Below are positions 40,719 through 49,021 of a stretch of DNA of 64,000 nt, one piece after another. Where the stretch lies: NCBI GenBank assembly GCA_900100895.1, contig FMTX01000012.1:62001-126000 (forward strand), given 5' to 3'. Below the pieces are notes generated by a model. It had not been told where the DNA came from. It worked only from the letters and a program-made list of their open reading frames with translations, and did no database searches. This DNA comes from Lachnospiraceae bacterium YSD2013 (GTDB lineage Bacteria; Bacillota; Clostridia; Lachnospirales; Lachnospiraceae). The translations under genes were made by a program, and so were the position numbers. Each line of letters opens with the position of its first letter. The first letter of the stretch is position 1.

Positions 40719-41228
40719 ATGGATAACTCATATATAATCAGAGAGGCTGTTCCGGATGATGCCGAGAAAATGATTTCATATCTGAATCAGGTAAATGGCG
40801 AATCCGACAACATGTTATATGGAAAAGATGAATTCACTGTTCCGATTGAAGGCGTAAAGCGGAAACTGGCTATGACTAAAGAGTCAGAGAACAGCATTAT
40901 TCTGATAGCTCTTGAAGACGGGCAGATTATTGCGAGGGCAGAATTAGACGGATATTATCCGGCAAGAATTCGCCACAGAGCCCAGTTCTCGATTTCGGTA
41001 AGAAAGGACTGCTGGAACCGTGGAATAGGAACAGAAATGTTAAAAGAAATTATCGAGCAAGCAAGGGAGATGAAGCTTAGAGTTATAGAGCTTGAAGTAA
41101 TCTCTGAAAATACAAGAGGCATCAATTTGTACCATAAAATGGGCTTTGTCGATATAGGAATATATAAAGACTATTTCTATGTAAACGGTGTGTTTAAAGA
41201 CGCTGTAGTAATGCAGAAAATAATATAG
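40719..41228 (+). CDS. GNAT family N-acetyltransferase (RimJ/RimL-like)
   Basis: A 169-residue GNAT with GGAGGG before the ATG region. Motif A is CWNRGIGTEMLKEIIEQAREM (about 102-122), after FSISVRKD. The end NLYHKMGFVDIGIYKDYFYVNGVFKDAVVMQK follows the RimJ/RimL or antibiotic-acetylase pattern with a D-x-x-x-M end strand. The acceptor is unknown. Two further GNATs lie within 3 kb. Confidence 0.9.
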   Translation: MDNSYIIREAVPDDAEKMISYLNQVNGESDNMLYGKDEFTVPIEGVKRKLAMTKESENSIILIALEDGQIIARAELDGYYPARIRHRAQFSISVRKDCWNRGIGTEMLKEIIEQAREMKLRVIELEVISENTRGINLYHKMGFVDIGIYKDYFYVNGVFKDAVVMQKII

Positions 41229-41337
41229 AAGAGCACGTTTGGACGAACAATCCGGTAGCGTACTATACCGACAGTTGATTGTATAATTTGGATTTTAGGG
41301 TGAGAATGTGTACATCAACGAATAATGGGGGTCTGTT

Positions 41338-42267
41338 ATGAATTTGAATGGTACAAGCATGGCTCCTTCTTTGGCTGAAATGATAAAAGAAGGAAAGAAA
41401 AACAACACTATTAAAGAAATCAATCTGGGACAAGGCGGCGCTACCGTATATGAATTGGACGGCACCCGGATTCTGAAGCATGTTATTCGCGACAAAATCG
41501 ATAACGGGATGTTCGATACCTATGTCAAAGAAGCTTTGTTTTATCAAGCAAAATGCCCGGGGACATTTCTTCCCAAAGTGGATAATCTTGAGATACTTCC
41601 CGATGAAATAATCATTGTAATGAAGAAGTACAATAGTCTGAACAGAGCTGATTTTAGCGAAGATTTGCTAAAGAAAATCGCCGGAGTATTGGCTTGCATT
41701 CATTCCGAATCTGTTCCCGAGTTCTTGTCTGATAACGATGCCCGCACCAACCTACTGTCGCAAGACGATATTGCCGGTTGCGCAAAAGGCTGGCAGAGCG
41801 TCCTGGATGAGCATCCCGGGGCATTCGACGATTCTGTGATTGATAAGATTTCACAAGATATAAACGATATCATCAGCTGGCACGATTCTGAAAAAAGAAT
41901 CCTTTCTCACGGTGACTTCCACTGGGACAACATTTTAACGGGTGACGCCGGCAAGTTAATAGTATGCGACTGGCAGGGAGTCGGAGTGCGCGGCGCATCG
42001 GAGGATTTAAGTTTCTTTATGAGCAGGCTGGGTGCGGATGGAATATCCGTTGATAGTCTTCAGTTTCTGTCTTGGTATACGTCTGAATACAACAGATTAA
42101 CCGGCGAGACTGTAGATCCGAGCGAATTGGAGCGACACATCAAAACCGCCAATGTGATTACTTCTTTCAGATTCTGGCACAATTATTTACACGGTAACGA
42201 TACCGAAAGGGTACGCGGAATATTTGACAAGATGGTGTCGGATTATAGGGAGTGCTGGAAGAGATAA
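41338..42267 (+). CDS. Aminoglycoside phosphotransferase-family kinase
   Basis: A 309-residue APH/choline-kinase-fold protein. The catalytic loop is ILSHGDFHWDNIL (H-G-D-x-H-x-x-N, about 195-207) and the metal-binding motif is LIVCDWQGVG (I-x-D-W, about 214-223). The N-lobe shows GQGGATVYELDG and a probable ATP-binding lysine in ILKHVI. It phosphorylates hydroxyls of a small molecule such as an aminoglycoside, macrolide or homoserine-like metabolite. It has its own -10 (TATAAT 41282-41287). Confidence 0.85.
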   Translation: MNLNGTSMAPSLAEMIKEGKKNNTIKEINLGQGGATVYELDGTRILKHVIRDKIDNGMFDTYVKEALFYQAKCPGTFLPKVDNLEILPDEIIIVMKKYNSLNRADFSEDLLKKIAGVLACIHSESVPEFLSDNDARTNLLSQDDIAGCAKGWQSVLDEHPGAFDDSVIDKISQDINDIISWHDSEKRILSHGDFHWDNILTGDAGKLIVCDWQGVGVRGASEDLSFFMSRLGADGISVDSLQFLSWYTSEYNRLTGETVDPSELERHIKTANVITSFRFWHNYLHGNDTERVRGIFDKMVSDYRECWKR

Positions 42268-42320
42268 CGCTGAGGATAACTATTCCAAGTACCGTTAAGG
42301 GGGATTTATGGAACACGAAC

Positions 42321-42347
42321 AAGCTTGAAGAAGACACGGATGCGTAG
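42321..42347 (+). pseudogene. Scar of a GNAT gene 3' end
   Basis: Bases 42321-42343 match 43879-43901 in the GNAT gene at 43492 at 21 of 23 positions and keep the reading KLEEDTDA, then TAG (the intact gene reads KLEEDTDE). It lies between two complete genes. It looks like the remaining 3' tip of a lost or duplicated acetyltransferase. Confidence 0.5.
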
Positions 42348-42382
42348 TTATTTTCAGTATAATTGGCATAAGGGGGGCAGAA

Positions 42383-42835
42383 ATGATCAGAGCTGCAAAA
42401 GAAACGGATTTTGACTCTGTCAAAAATATAACTCAGACAACTATATGGTCAGTTTACCCAAAGTACTATCCGAGTGGGGCAGTACAGTTTTTCAGTGCCC
42501 ACCATTCAGATGACAGAATTAAAGCGGACATCGATGCCGGAGACGTATATCTGCTTGAAGTAGATGGAACCGAAGTAGGAACTGTAACAGTGATAGATAA
42601 TGAGATAAACAGGCTGTTTGTTCTTCCTGAATTTCAGCATAGGGGATATGGCAGAGAACTTATGGATTTTGCTGAAGAAATGATAAGCAAGGAGCATAAT
42701 CATGTTATTCTTGACGCATCATTACCGGCCAAACAAATATATCTTAAGCGTGGTTATGTAGCCTCAAAATACAACATGATTGAAACAGAAAACGGGGATT
42801 ATCTGTGCTTTGACGTTATGGAGAAAAGTAAATGA
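42383..42835 (+). CDS. GNAT family N-acetyltransferase
   Basis: A 150-residue GNAT, GGGGGG upstream of the ATG. Motif A is LPEFQHRGYGRELMDFAEEMI (about 76-96), then HVILDASLPAKQIYLKRGYVASKYNMIETENG. It resembles the GNAT at 43492 in length, order of strands and the RLFV-x-P lead-in, so the two are probably paralogues. It overlaps the next gene by four bases (ATGA), showing translational coupling with that unknown protein. Confidence 0.9.
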   Translation: MIRAAKETDFDSVKNITQTTIWSVYPKYYPSGAVQFFSAHHSDDRIKADIDAGDVYLLEVDGTEVGTVTVIDNEINRLFVLPEFQHRGYGRELMDFAEEMISKEHNHVILDASLPAKQIYLKRGYVASKYNMIETENGDYLCFDVMEKSK

Positions 42836-43371
42836 AAGCAACCATTATGGATAAGCTATACATAACACATTATTACTATCCGGGAACAGATCCCTGGAAG
42901 AATATAATGCTTCTTCCCAAGGAGGAGGCTTTTCGCAAGGCAAAAGAACTTGCCGATTTACATCCTGATACTACCAGCTTCGGGCGATTTGCCGATTTCG
43001 AAAATTACTATCCTGCACGAAAGAAAGCAGATGCATTTGTACGAGAAAGATTTATTGGATTAGGCGGAAAACCGAAGCTTGAGCATCCTTTTTCTTTTAC
43101 CCTTATGGAGTGCGAATATCTCAAAGAATGGTTCAACAGCAGTGATAAAATTATTATTGATCTAAAGGATATTCCCGATGATCGGGTCAGCTTCACGCTG
43201 GGTGACAGTTGCGCACTGATAGTGCATGGCGAGGAGCCGGTTGTTCTGACGAAGAAAATGCTCCTTGAACGAATTGAAGCATGTAACGGCTCGACGGAGA
43301 CTTTTTTTAAGGAATCTCTCGGAAAATGCGCTTATGTGGAAGTGCAATTATGGGACATCTGCTATGAATGA
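42832..43371 (+). CDS. Hypothetical protein coupled to the GNAT
   Basis: A 179-residue soluble protein. It starts LYITHYYYPGTDPWKNIMLL then PKEEAFRKAKELA; a shorter relative is found as the fragment at 45969-46130, so it belongs to a small family that recurs in this locus. C-terminal SFTLGDSCALIVHGEEPVVLTKKMLLERI suggests a beta sheet followed by a helix. No catalytic motif is recognised. Confidence 0.65.
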   Translation: MKATIMDKLYITHYYYPGTDPWKNIMLLPKEEAFRKAKELADLHPDTTSFGRFADFENYYPARKKADAFVRERFIGLGGKPKLEHPFSFTLMECEYLKEWFNSSDKIIIDLKDIPDDRVSFTLGDSCALIVHGEEPVVLTKKMLLERIEACNGSTETFFKESLGKCAYVEVQLWDICYE

Positions 43372-43491
43372 AGTAAAAAATGACATTTTCTATGATTACA
43401 TAAAACAATTTGATTCTGATTCATAGATATGTTGTGATGCTCGTATCGGCAACTGATTAGTAAATTCAAGTTTTCGGGAAAAGTGATTATC

Positions 43492-43932
43492 ATGATAAGA
43501 AAAGCAACTATTAACGATTTATCGCGCATAGCGGAGATACAGGTTTTTAACTATCGTTTGTTCTTTTACCCTATATTCAAGTGTGACGAGTATTACTTTG
43601 ATGAATTGCAGGTTCCGTCGCTCATGAAGGAGTACGAGGCAGAGATTGACAGTCTGTATGTATATGATGATGGGGTAGTAAAGGGCTTCATAAAGATTAA
43701 AGATACCTACATAGCGAGGCTGTTCGTAGAGCCCGTTCTTCAAAACGGCACCATCGGCTCGCAGCTATTGGAATACGCGGTCAAAGAACACAACGCAGAC
43801 CATCTCTGGGCACTCGAAAAGAATGTAAAGGCAATACGATTCTATGAAAGACATGGCTTTGTAGCTACCGGAGAAAAGAAGCTTGAAGAAGACACAGATG
43901 AGTATCTTGTTCTTTTGAGAAAGAAAGCATAG
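43492..43932 (+). CDS. GNAT family N-acetyltransferase
   Basis: A 146-residue GNAT. The start is taken at ATG 43492 (MIRKATINDLSRIAEIQ), with GTG 43483 as alternative. Motif A is degenerate: VEPVLQNGTIGSQLLEYAVKEH, where the usual R/Q-G-x-G/A reads Q-N-G-T-I-G. The C-terminal AIRFYERHGFVATGEKKLEEDTDEYLVL is well conserved. The altered acetyl-CoA loop may lower activity. A piece of its 3' end is duplicated at 42321. Confidence 0.85.
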   Translation: MIRKATINDLSRIAEIQVFNYRLFFYPIFKCDEYYFDELQVPSLMKEYEAEIDSLYVYDDGVVKGFIKIKDTYIARLFVEPVLQNGTIGSQLLEYAVKEHNADHLWALEKNVKAIRFYERHGFVATGEKKLEEDTDEYLVLLRKKA

Positions 43933-43963
43933 GACTTACAGAATCGTAATTTGAGGGGTACAT

Positions 43964-44749
43964 ATGGGTAACGAGGAAATAATTGAAATCAATAAAAATT
44001 ACTGGAATGACCATGCCGACCTATGGTTCGGAACGACCGCACTTCCGAAGTACGGCGTTCGTTTTCCGACGGAAGACGATTTGCATCTGTTTGGGGACGT
44101 GACCGGTAAGAAAATGCTGGAAATTTGCTGTGGCAGCGGTCATTCGCTGCTTTATAACGCGCAAAGAGGCGCCGGAGAACTCTGGGGAATAGACCTCTCC
44201 GAGAAACAGCTTGAGAATGCCTCTAAGTTGTTAAAAGAAAACGGTTACTCAGCACACCTTCAATGCGCCAGAATGGAGGACACGCTGGATGTTCCTCCGG
44301 AATATTTCGACTATGTGTATTCTATCTATGGTATAGGCTGGACTACAGACTTGCAGGGGACGTTTGATAAAATAGCATCGTATCTGAAGAAAGACGGAAT
44401 ATTCATTTTCAGCTGGCACCATACGCTGAACTACTGCATAGCGCGCTCTTGTGAGGACGGAGAAGATGTTATAGAAGGCGATAAGCTTGTGATGACAAGA
44501 AGCTACTTTGACGAATCATACTTTAAAATGCCGGTTCACGACAGCGAAATCATACTATGCAATCGTAAGATTTCAACTTACATAAACGCATTGGCCAAGG
44601 CAGGATTTGTAATAGAACAGCTCATTGAAGAGAGCGACACCGATTCCGAGGAAGCGGCAGATAAAACCGACCTTAAGACAAGAAAGGCCCAAATGTTGCC
44701 AATTTCTTTTTGCATAAAGGCAAGGAAAGTGAATGGTATTAAACCGTGA
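43964..44749 (+). CDS. Class I SAM-dependent methyltransferase
   Basis: A 261-residue Rossmann-fold methyltransferase. Motif I is KMLEICCGSGHSLLYNAQRG (about 50-69), motif II region LWGIDLSEKQLENASKLL, then ARMEDTLDVP and YVYSIYGIGWT. It donates a methyl group from SAM to a small molecule. Its stop overlaps the start of the glycosyltransferase gene, so the two are co-translated and may modify the same compound, for example an antibiotic or lipid. Confidence 0.85.
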   Translation: MGNEEIIEINKNYWNDHADLWFGTTALPKYGVRFPTEDDLHLFGDVTGKKMLEICCGSGHSLLYNAQRGAGELWGIDLSEKQLENASKLLKENGYSAHLQCARMEDTLDVPPEYFDYVYSIYGIGWTTDLQGTFDKIASYLKKDGIFIFSWHHTLNYCIARSCEDGEDVIEGDKLVMTRSYFDESYFKMPVHDSEIILCNRKISTYINALAKAGFVIEQLIEESDTDSEEAADKTDLKTRKAQMLPISFCIKARKVNGIKP

Positions 44750-45951
44750 TGAAGAAGATAGCAATGTTTACAATGGGCACTCGCGGAGATGTTCAGCCCT
44801 ATATTTATTTGTCCAAAGCTTTGATTGGAAGAGGATATGAAGTCACGCTTGTGTCACATCCTTGCTGGAGAAAGCTTGTTGAGGATGCCGGTATTGTTTT
44901 CATGCCCGTCGGGCCGGATATTGATATAGAGAAAGAAGCTGCCATAATACGGGGGAAAACTTCTAACCCTGCCATCAGCATAATAAAATGTATGAATTTT
45001 ATTATGAAGATAATTCAGGGCTCTACGCAAGAAGTCTATAAGATATGTAAGGGTAAAGATCTTATAATCGTTACTCACAGTCAAATGGGGGCCGTAGAAG
45101 CCGGAGTTCTTGGTATACCGACTGTAAATGTTACTCTTCAAACAGAAATGATTGGAGAGAAACTGAAAGATAAAAAGCTTACTGAGAAACTGATCGGCGG
45201 AATGATATCGCACTTTGCTGCCGGACCTTATAACAAGATTCGAAAAGTATATGGATTAAAACCGATTAAGTCCGCAGAAGAAATCATGTCAAATAAATTG
45301 AATCTTATTCCCATTAGTAAATATGTAATTGAGAGAAATCCTTATTGGGAAGAGAAGAATATTCTGACAGGGTATTGGTTTGATGAAGAAGAAAACTATA
45401 CTCCCGATGATAAACTTACAGAATTTCTTGAAGACGGTGAAAAGCCTGCTATCCTGGCTCTTGGGGCCATGTCTTTTGAAGCAGAATCCGAAAAAGAAAA
45501 ACTTGATATGTTTGTAAAGGCGTTTCAGAAGACCGGATGCAGAGCTATTATTCAGGGATTTCAGAAGACACTTGCTGATTACGAGTTGCCCGGTACTATG
45601 ATTGCATGCGGAAGCGTGCCTCACAGCTGGCTTTTCAGGCAAGGTAAGTTTGTAATCCATCATTGCGGATTCGGAACATCTTCAGCAACACTTGCTTATG
45701 GAATCCCATCCATACCGGTTCCTCATGTGCTGGATCAGCTAGGTTTTGCGATGCAGCTTGAAAAAACCGGAACTGCAGTAAAACATATTAAATCAAAGAA
45801 TCTGTCTGAGGAAGCAATCATATCTGCAATCGAGGAAATGAATCGCACCTATGACAACAAGAAAGAAATTGCTAAGTCTTTATCCGATAAGATTAGAGAA
45901 GAGGATGGGCTTAATGAAGCAGTCAGACTGATCGAGAACGTGATGGTTTAG
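44749..45951 (+). CDS. GT1 (UDP-glycosyltransferase-like) glycosyltransferase
   Basis: A 400-residue GT-B fold enzyme. The N-terminus MKKIAMFTMGTRGDVQPYIYLSKALIGRGYEVTLVSHP is typical of sterol, macrolide and flavonoid GT1 enzymes. The donor-binding region is AILALGAMSF, CGSVPHSWLFRQGKFVIHHCGFGTSSATLAYGIPSIPVPHVLDQLGFA (about 285-340), with the H-H-x-G-x-G-T motif. It would glycosylate a hydrophobic acceptor such as a macrolide or lipid. It overlaps the methyltransferase stop by one base; a GTG at 44746 is an alternative start. Confidence 0.9.
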   Translation: MKKIAMFTMGTRGDVQPYIYLSKALIGRGYEVTLVSHPCWRKLVEDAGIVFMPVGPDIDIEKEAAIIRGKTSNPAISIIKCMNFIMKIIQGSTQEVYKICKGKDLIIVTHSQMGAVEAGVLGIPTVNVTLQTEMIGEKLKDKKLTEKLIGGMISHFAAGPYNKIRKVYGLKPIKSAEEIMSNKLNLIPISKYVIERNPYWEEKNILTGYWFDEEENYTPDDKLTEFLEDGEKPAILALGAMSFEAESEKEKLDMFVKAFQKTGCRAIIQGFQKTLADYELPGTMIACGSVPHSWLFRQGKFVIHHCGFGTSSATLAYGIPSIPVPHVLDQLGFAMQLEKTGTAVKHIKSKNLSEEAIISAIEEMNRTYDNKKEIAKSLSDKIREEDGLNEAVRLIENVMV

Positions 45952-45968
45952 GTGTTTGGGGGACAATT

Positions 45969-46130
45969 ATGTTTTTATATCATTTTTATGATGCCGGGTC
46001 AGGTCCATTTAAAAGTCTGACTTCTATATCTCAAGATGAAGCCGGAATAGTTATCGAGAGGATAAAGATAGAACGCCCTAATTCTCAGTGCGCATTAAGA
46101 CATGATAGAAGCTCATATATGGAGCGATAA
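45969..46130 (+). pseudogene. Truncated copy of the 42832-type unknown protein
   Basis: A 53-codon frame beginning LYHFYDAGSGPFKSLTSISQ then DEAGIVIERIK, parallel to the start of the protein at 42832 (LYITHYYYPGTDPWKNIMLL, PKEEAFRKAKE). The rest of the 179-residue protein is missing after SSYMER. It is a family fragment left between intact genes. Confidence 0.55.
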
Positions 46131-46172
46131 GGTAATACAAAAGTATATGCAACAAAATATGAGGGATGCATA

Positions 46173-46517
46173 ATGAAACAGACCTTTATTGAAATGAAAC
46201 TCTTTCAGGTAAAGCCTGATAAACTCGAGCAATTTGAAGCAAAGATTGAGGAAATGTCCGCTAGTCAGTTGAAATGCGAAGGCTGCATATCGCTTAAGTA
46301 TTTCAAGCGCTTTTACACAATAGATGGAATCGAACTTGGAGAACCTCCGAGAGAGTTAACCAAGATAGTAAAGTGCGTTAAATACTATTCATACTGGGAG
46401 TTTGATACCAAAGAAAACTATGGCAAAGCCATTAAATCTTTCTTTGACAGCTATAATAAAGATTTACAAAAGCTGTTGATTGCACCGTTTGATATCAATT
46501 TAGGATATTCGATTTGA
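46173..46517 (+). CDS. ABM-like dimeric alpha/beta-barrel protein
   Basis: A 114-residue protein. IEMKLFQVKPDKLEQFEAKIEEMSAS then LKCEGCISLKYFKRFYTI and YYSYWEFDTKENYGKAIKSFFDS match the antibiotic biosynthesis monooxygenase (ABM)/dimeric ferredoxin-like barrel: strand, helix, strand with aromatic residues, helix. Members are small oxygenases or heme-degrading enzymes, but many have lost activity. It overlaps an in-frame TTG of the next gene. Confidence 0.7.
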   Translation: MKQTFIEMKLFQVKPDKLEQFEAKIEEMSASQLKCEGCISLKYFKRFYTIDGIELGEPPRELTKIVKCVKYYSYWEFDTKENYGKAIKSFFDSYNKDLQKLLIAPFDINLGYSI

Positions 46518-46597
46518 GAAGATTGGAGACAATAATGGGTCGATCGTTTGATGGAGCATTATTTCTAATAGGTAAATCGGAGATTAGGAGTGAGAGA

Positions 46598-46909
46598 ATG
46601 AAGTTTTCTTCATATCATGATAGTAAAGAAAAGATAAACCCATACTGGGAAAAGGCCCATGAAAAGAACCCAAATCATTTTAAGTATGCAAGAGGAATTA
46701 TATTTGCTCCAGATGAGAGTGACCTTCATGAAATAACTTTATTTTGTATAAGAGTATTAGATCATAATGGAGCATGGGATTTCGAAGTCGCACATGAGAA
46801 TCAAAAGAATATTATTACTTTCAAATATAACGGAACGATAACCGCCTGCGAGGCCGTTTCAAAAATAAATTTTCACTGTGACCATTCCATTAAATGGGAG
46901 TGGAATTGA
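46598..46909 (+). CDS. Hypothetical protein
   Basis: A 103-residue protein. ATG 46598 is preferred (TAGGAGTGAGAG upstream); ATG 46535 would give a 21-residue extension. KYARGIIFAPDESDLHEITLF and AWDFEVAHENQKNIITFKYNGTITACEAV look like beta strands of a single-domain protein. Not recognised; position beside immunity-like genes suggests similar use. Confidence 0.55.
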   Translation: MKFSSYHDSKEKINPYWEKAHEKNPNHFKYARGIIFAPDESDLHEITLFCIRVLDHNGAWDFEVAHENQKNIITFKYNGTITACEAVSKINFHCDHSIKWEWN

Positions 46910-46953
46910 AAGATAAATTCATGTTTGTAAGGATAAAGGATGAAGGATAAAGG

Positions 46954-47256
46954 ATGAAGGAAGTAATACTGAGTGCAGATGGAGATAGTATTGTGTATCT
47001 GGTTCCGGATGTTGTTGCAGACAATCTGGAAGAGTATTGCTTAGAGTTCTGTTCAAATTGGCTCTGCAACAGTCCGGATGCTGAAAAATACAGAAAAGGC
47101 AGAATTCTTTGCTATACGGAAAGGGATTTCATTGATTACCTGAATGTATATGCTTTCCCCGATTACGAATCAAAGATGGTAAAAAATCTGGGATGGACAG
47201 ATTTGGAAGAAAACTTGCCGGAAGAGTATAAGGATTACGTTTACTTCAATTTCTGA
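46954..47256 (+). CDS. Small hypothetical protein behind a duplicated start region
   Basis: A 100-residue protein. The pattern LEEYCLEFCSNWLCNSPDAEKYRKGRILCYTERDFIDYLN recurs, as I recall, in small proteins near polymorphic-toxin immunity genes, but I cannot name the family. A perfect 14-bp tandem duplication (46931-46944 and 46945-46958) carries two ribosome binding sites and two ATGs; only the second ATG (46954) leads into the gene, and the first gives MKDKG and stops. Confidence 0.6.
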   Translation: MKEVILSADGDSIVYLVPDVVADNLEEYCLEFCSNWLCNSPDAEKYRKGRILCYTERDFIDYLNVYAFPDYESKMVKNLGWTDLEENLPEEYKDYVYFNF

Positions 47257-47287
47257 GAGTTGTGACTGAATGGGGCAGGAGTTTTTT

Positions 47288-47347
47288 ATGTGGGAACAGC
47301 TTTTGGATATATATATTATTTCAAAAGGACTTAAAATATATGAATGA
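47288..47347 (+). pseudogene. 5' scar of a DUF2625-type gene
   Basis: The 19-codon frame MWEQLLDIYIISKGLKIYE starts with the same seven residues and nearly the same bases as the intact gene at 49022 (MWEQLLDMFQKADRS), then diverges and stops inside the HEAT-repeat gene start. It is a leftover of a removed copy. Confidence 0.6.
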
Positions 47348-47984
47348 AGATATAATATACGATCTGATTGCCAGAATGACCACAAAAGAGAACGTGGCGA
47401 GCAGTGAAGAAAGCGTACGCTGGAAGGCTTGTCGTGAGGCAGAGCAGATTTCTGATGAAACTGTATACCCGATTCTTATGAAGATTGCTGAAGAAAATCC
47501 CAAGAACAAGGAAGTTAGGAAAGCGGCTTATACTACCATCGGCTATTCTTTGCGGAATATCTTTAATAAAGATGCATGCATCTTTATTATTCAAAAACTT
47601 GGGGAAGAGACGGATAAGTACATTGTTTCAGGCATTTTGGACCGTCTGGCATGCTTTCAAATACCGGAAGATATTGATATGAGCCTTGTAATTAAGTGCT
47701 CTCAAAGCGATAAGTGGCAAATTCGACACAGCGCCATAAACGCTCTCGGCTCGTCTGCGACCGGGGCAAACAGAGAGGCATTATTGTTCTACATTAATCA
47801 GGAAGATGAGAAGAAATATGATTACGAGATAGTGTACGCCAATGCGTCTCTTGGCAAAATCGGCTTGAAGACTGATGTTTCTTTTATCGAAAAGCATGCT
47901 AAAAGCAGGAAAAGAGACATCCGCGACAGCGCACTGTCTGCGATAGAGAAAATTATTGAGAGAGATGATTCAATCGATAGGTAA
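47340..47984 (+). CDS. HEAT-repeat protein
   Basis: A 214-residue protein starting at ATG 47340 inside the scar of the DUF2625-type gene. It is built of HEAT-like helix pairs: VYPILMKIAEENPKNKEVRKAAYTTIGYSL, KWQIRHSAINALGSSATGA, RDIRDSALSAIEKII. It likely binds another protein. Similar HEAT proteins serve as immunity or adaptor proteins. Its last about 75 bases are duplicated at 49900-49985. Confidence 0.8.
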   Translation: MNEDIIYDLIARMTTKENVASSEESVRWKACREAEQISDETVYPILMKIAEENPKNKEVRKAAYTTIGYSLRNIFNKDACIFIIQKLGEETDKYIVSGILDRLACFQIPEDIDMSLVIKCSQSDKWQIRHSAINALGSSATGANREALLFYINQEDEKKYDYEIVYANASLGKIGLKTDVSFIEKHAKSRKRDIRDSALSAIEKIIERDDSIDR

Positions 47985-48039
47985 ATCGGAGTTTATGGAA
48001 AAAGTACATTAATCCATTACCGGACGGTAAGGAGAAAAC

Positions 48040-48525
48040 ATGATTGACGAGTTTATTCAATGGTTAAATAAAAATGAGTGGCATATTGAATTAAATGACG
48101 AAAAATACAATGTATCGAGTAATGAAGTGCTAAATAAGTTTAATTGTTTACCGCAGAGATTTGTGGAATTGTTGGAACGATGCCGGACTATAGAATCAAA
48201 TGATGCTACGATTTGGTTTCTTTGTGGCGGGGATTACAAGACAGATTCTGACGATGCTTTTAAATGGAATGAGTTTGAACTGTTGAGCTTAGACGCTGCA
48301 CAAGGTGATGAAAAATGGAAAAATGAAATATTGAATTGGTGGAGTGACAAGCTGCCAATAATTCTTTCAGTTCGGGATGGGTATTCATTTTATGCCATAG
48401 ACTTGGGTTCGGACTGTGGGGCGATTATTAAGGGAGAAGAGCCGGAGTTTGAGGAGGCTCATGTCGTAGCAGATAGTTTTGATTCTTTTTTGGAAAAAGT
48501 TATGGATAAAACTATCTTGCTTTAA
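48040..48525 (+). CDS. SUKH (SMI1/KNR4)-family immunity-like protein
   Basis: A 161-residue protein. FNCLPQRFVELLERCRTI, then FELLSLDAAQGDEKW and LPIILSVRDGYSFYAIDLGSDCGAIIKGEEPEFEEAHVVADSFDSFLEKV follow the SUKH core: a strand reading Y-A-I-D-L and a final S-F-D-x-F-L. SUKH proteins neutralise toxins delivered by neighbouring cells. No toxin gene is in the window, so it would be an orphan immunity gene. Confidence 0.8.
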   Translation: MIDEFIQWLNKNEWHIELNDEKYNVSSNEVLNKFNCLPQRFVELLERCRTIESNDATIWFLCGGDYKTDSDDAFKWNEFELLSLDAAQGDEKWKNEILNWWSDKLPIILSVRDGYSFYAIDLGSDCGAIIKGEEPEFEEAHVVADSFDSFLEKVMDKTILL

Positions 48526-48548
48526 TGGGATTTAACCTCGAGGTAAAG

Positions 48549-48635
48549 ATGAATTGCAAGGATGAAGATATCAATAATTACATAGAGTTGCTAAAGGAAA
48601 AGATGAATCAAGGGTCTATAGGGAGAGAGTCGTGA
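48549..48635 (+). pseudogene. Short gene fragment
   Basis: A 28-codon frame MNCKDEDINNYIELLKEKMN then QGSIGRES. The helical ELLKEKM-like start resembles the beginning of a longer protein that has lost its body. It overlaps the start of the DMP19-like gene by four bases. No function can be given. Confidence 0.35.
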
Positions 48636-49018
48636 ACTATATCGATGAAGCTTTATCAAAGAGTAATAGCGGGGAGGAATTCGTACAGGCGCTGGGAGAC
48701 ATTTATGAGCATGCAGAGGTTAGAGAACAGCTACCGAATTATCCTAAATGGATTAGGAATATCATTACAGTTATTGATTATGACACAGAACTGGCGATGG
48801 ATGGACTTGATTTTAAGTCTTATAGGGATGTTATAGACGCACTTAGAGATATTGGTATATTCGAGGAAGCAGATACATTAGCCATGTTAGAAGGCGATTC
48901 TTCTCAAGAGAATGGAGATTTATGCTACTCAAAACTTTCGATTAACAATAACTATGAAAAGTTTTGGGATAAAGTGTTCCAATATGCTGATGAGAAAATG
49001 AAGTGTCAGGAGATATAA
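48632..49018 (+). CDS. DMP19/DUF4375-like protein
   Basis: A 128-residue helical protein, GTG start with GGGAGAGAG upstream. YPKWIRNIITVIDYDTELAMDGLDFKS then YRDVIDALRDIGIFEEADTL is a helix set similar to DUF4375 (DMP19-like), proteins found with toxin immunity genes and as DNA mimics. Assignment is by pattern. It lies three bases before the DUF2625-type gene. Confidence 0.55.
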   Translation: MNYIDEALSKSNSGEEFVQALGDIYEHAEVREQLPNYPKWIRNIITVIDYDTELAMDGLDFKSYRDVIDALRDIGIFEEADTLAMLEGDSSQENGDLCYSKLSINNNYEKFWDKVFQYADEKMKCQEI

Positions 49019-49021
49019 GTT

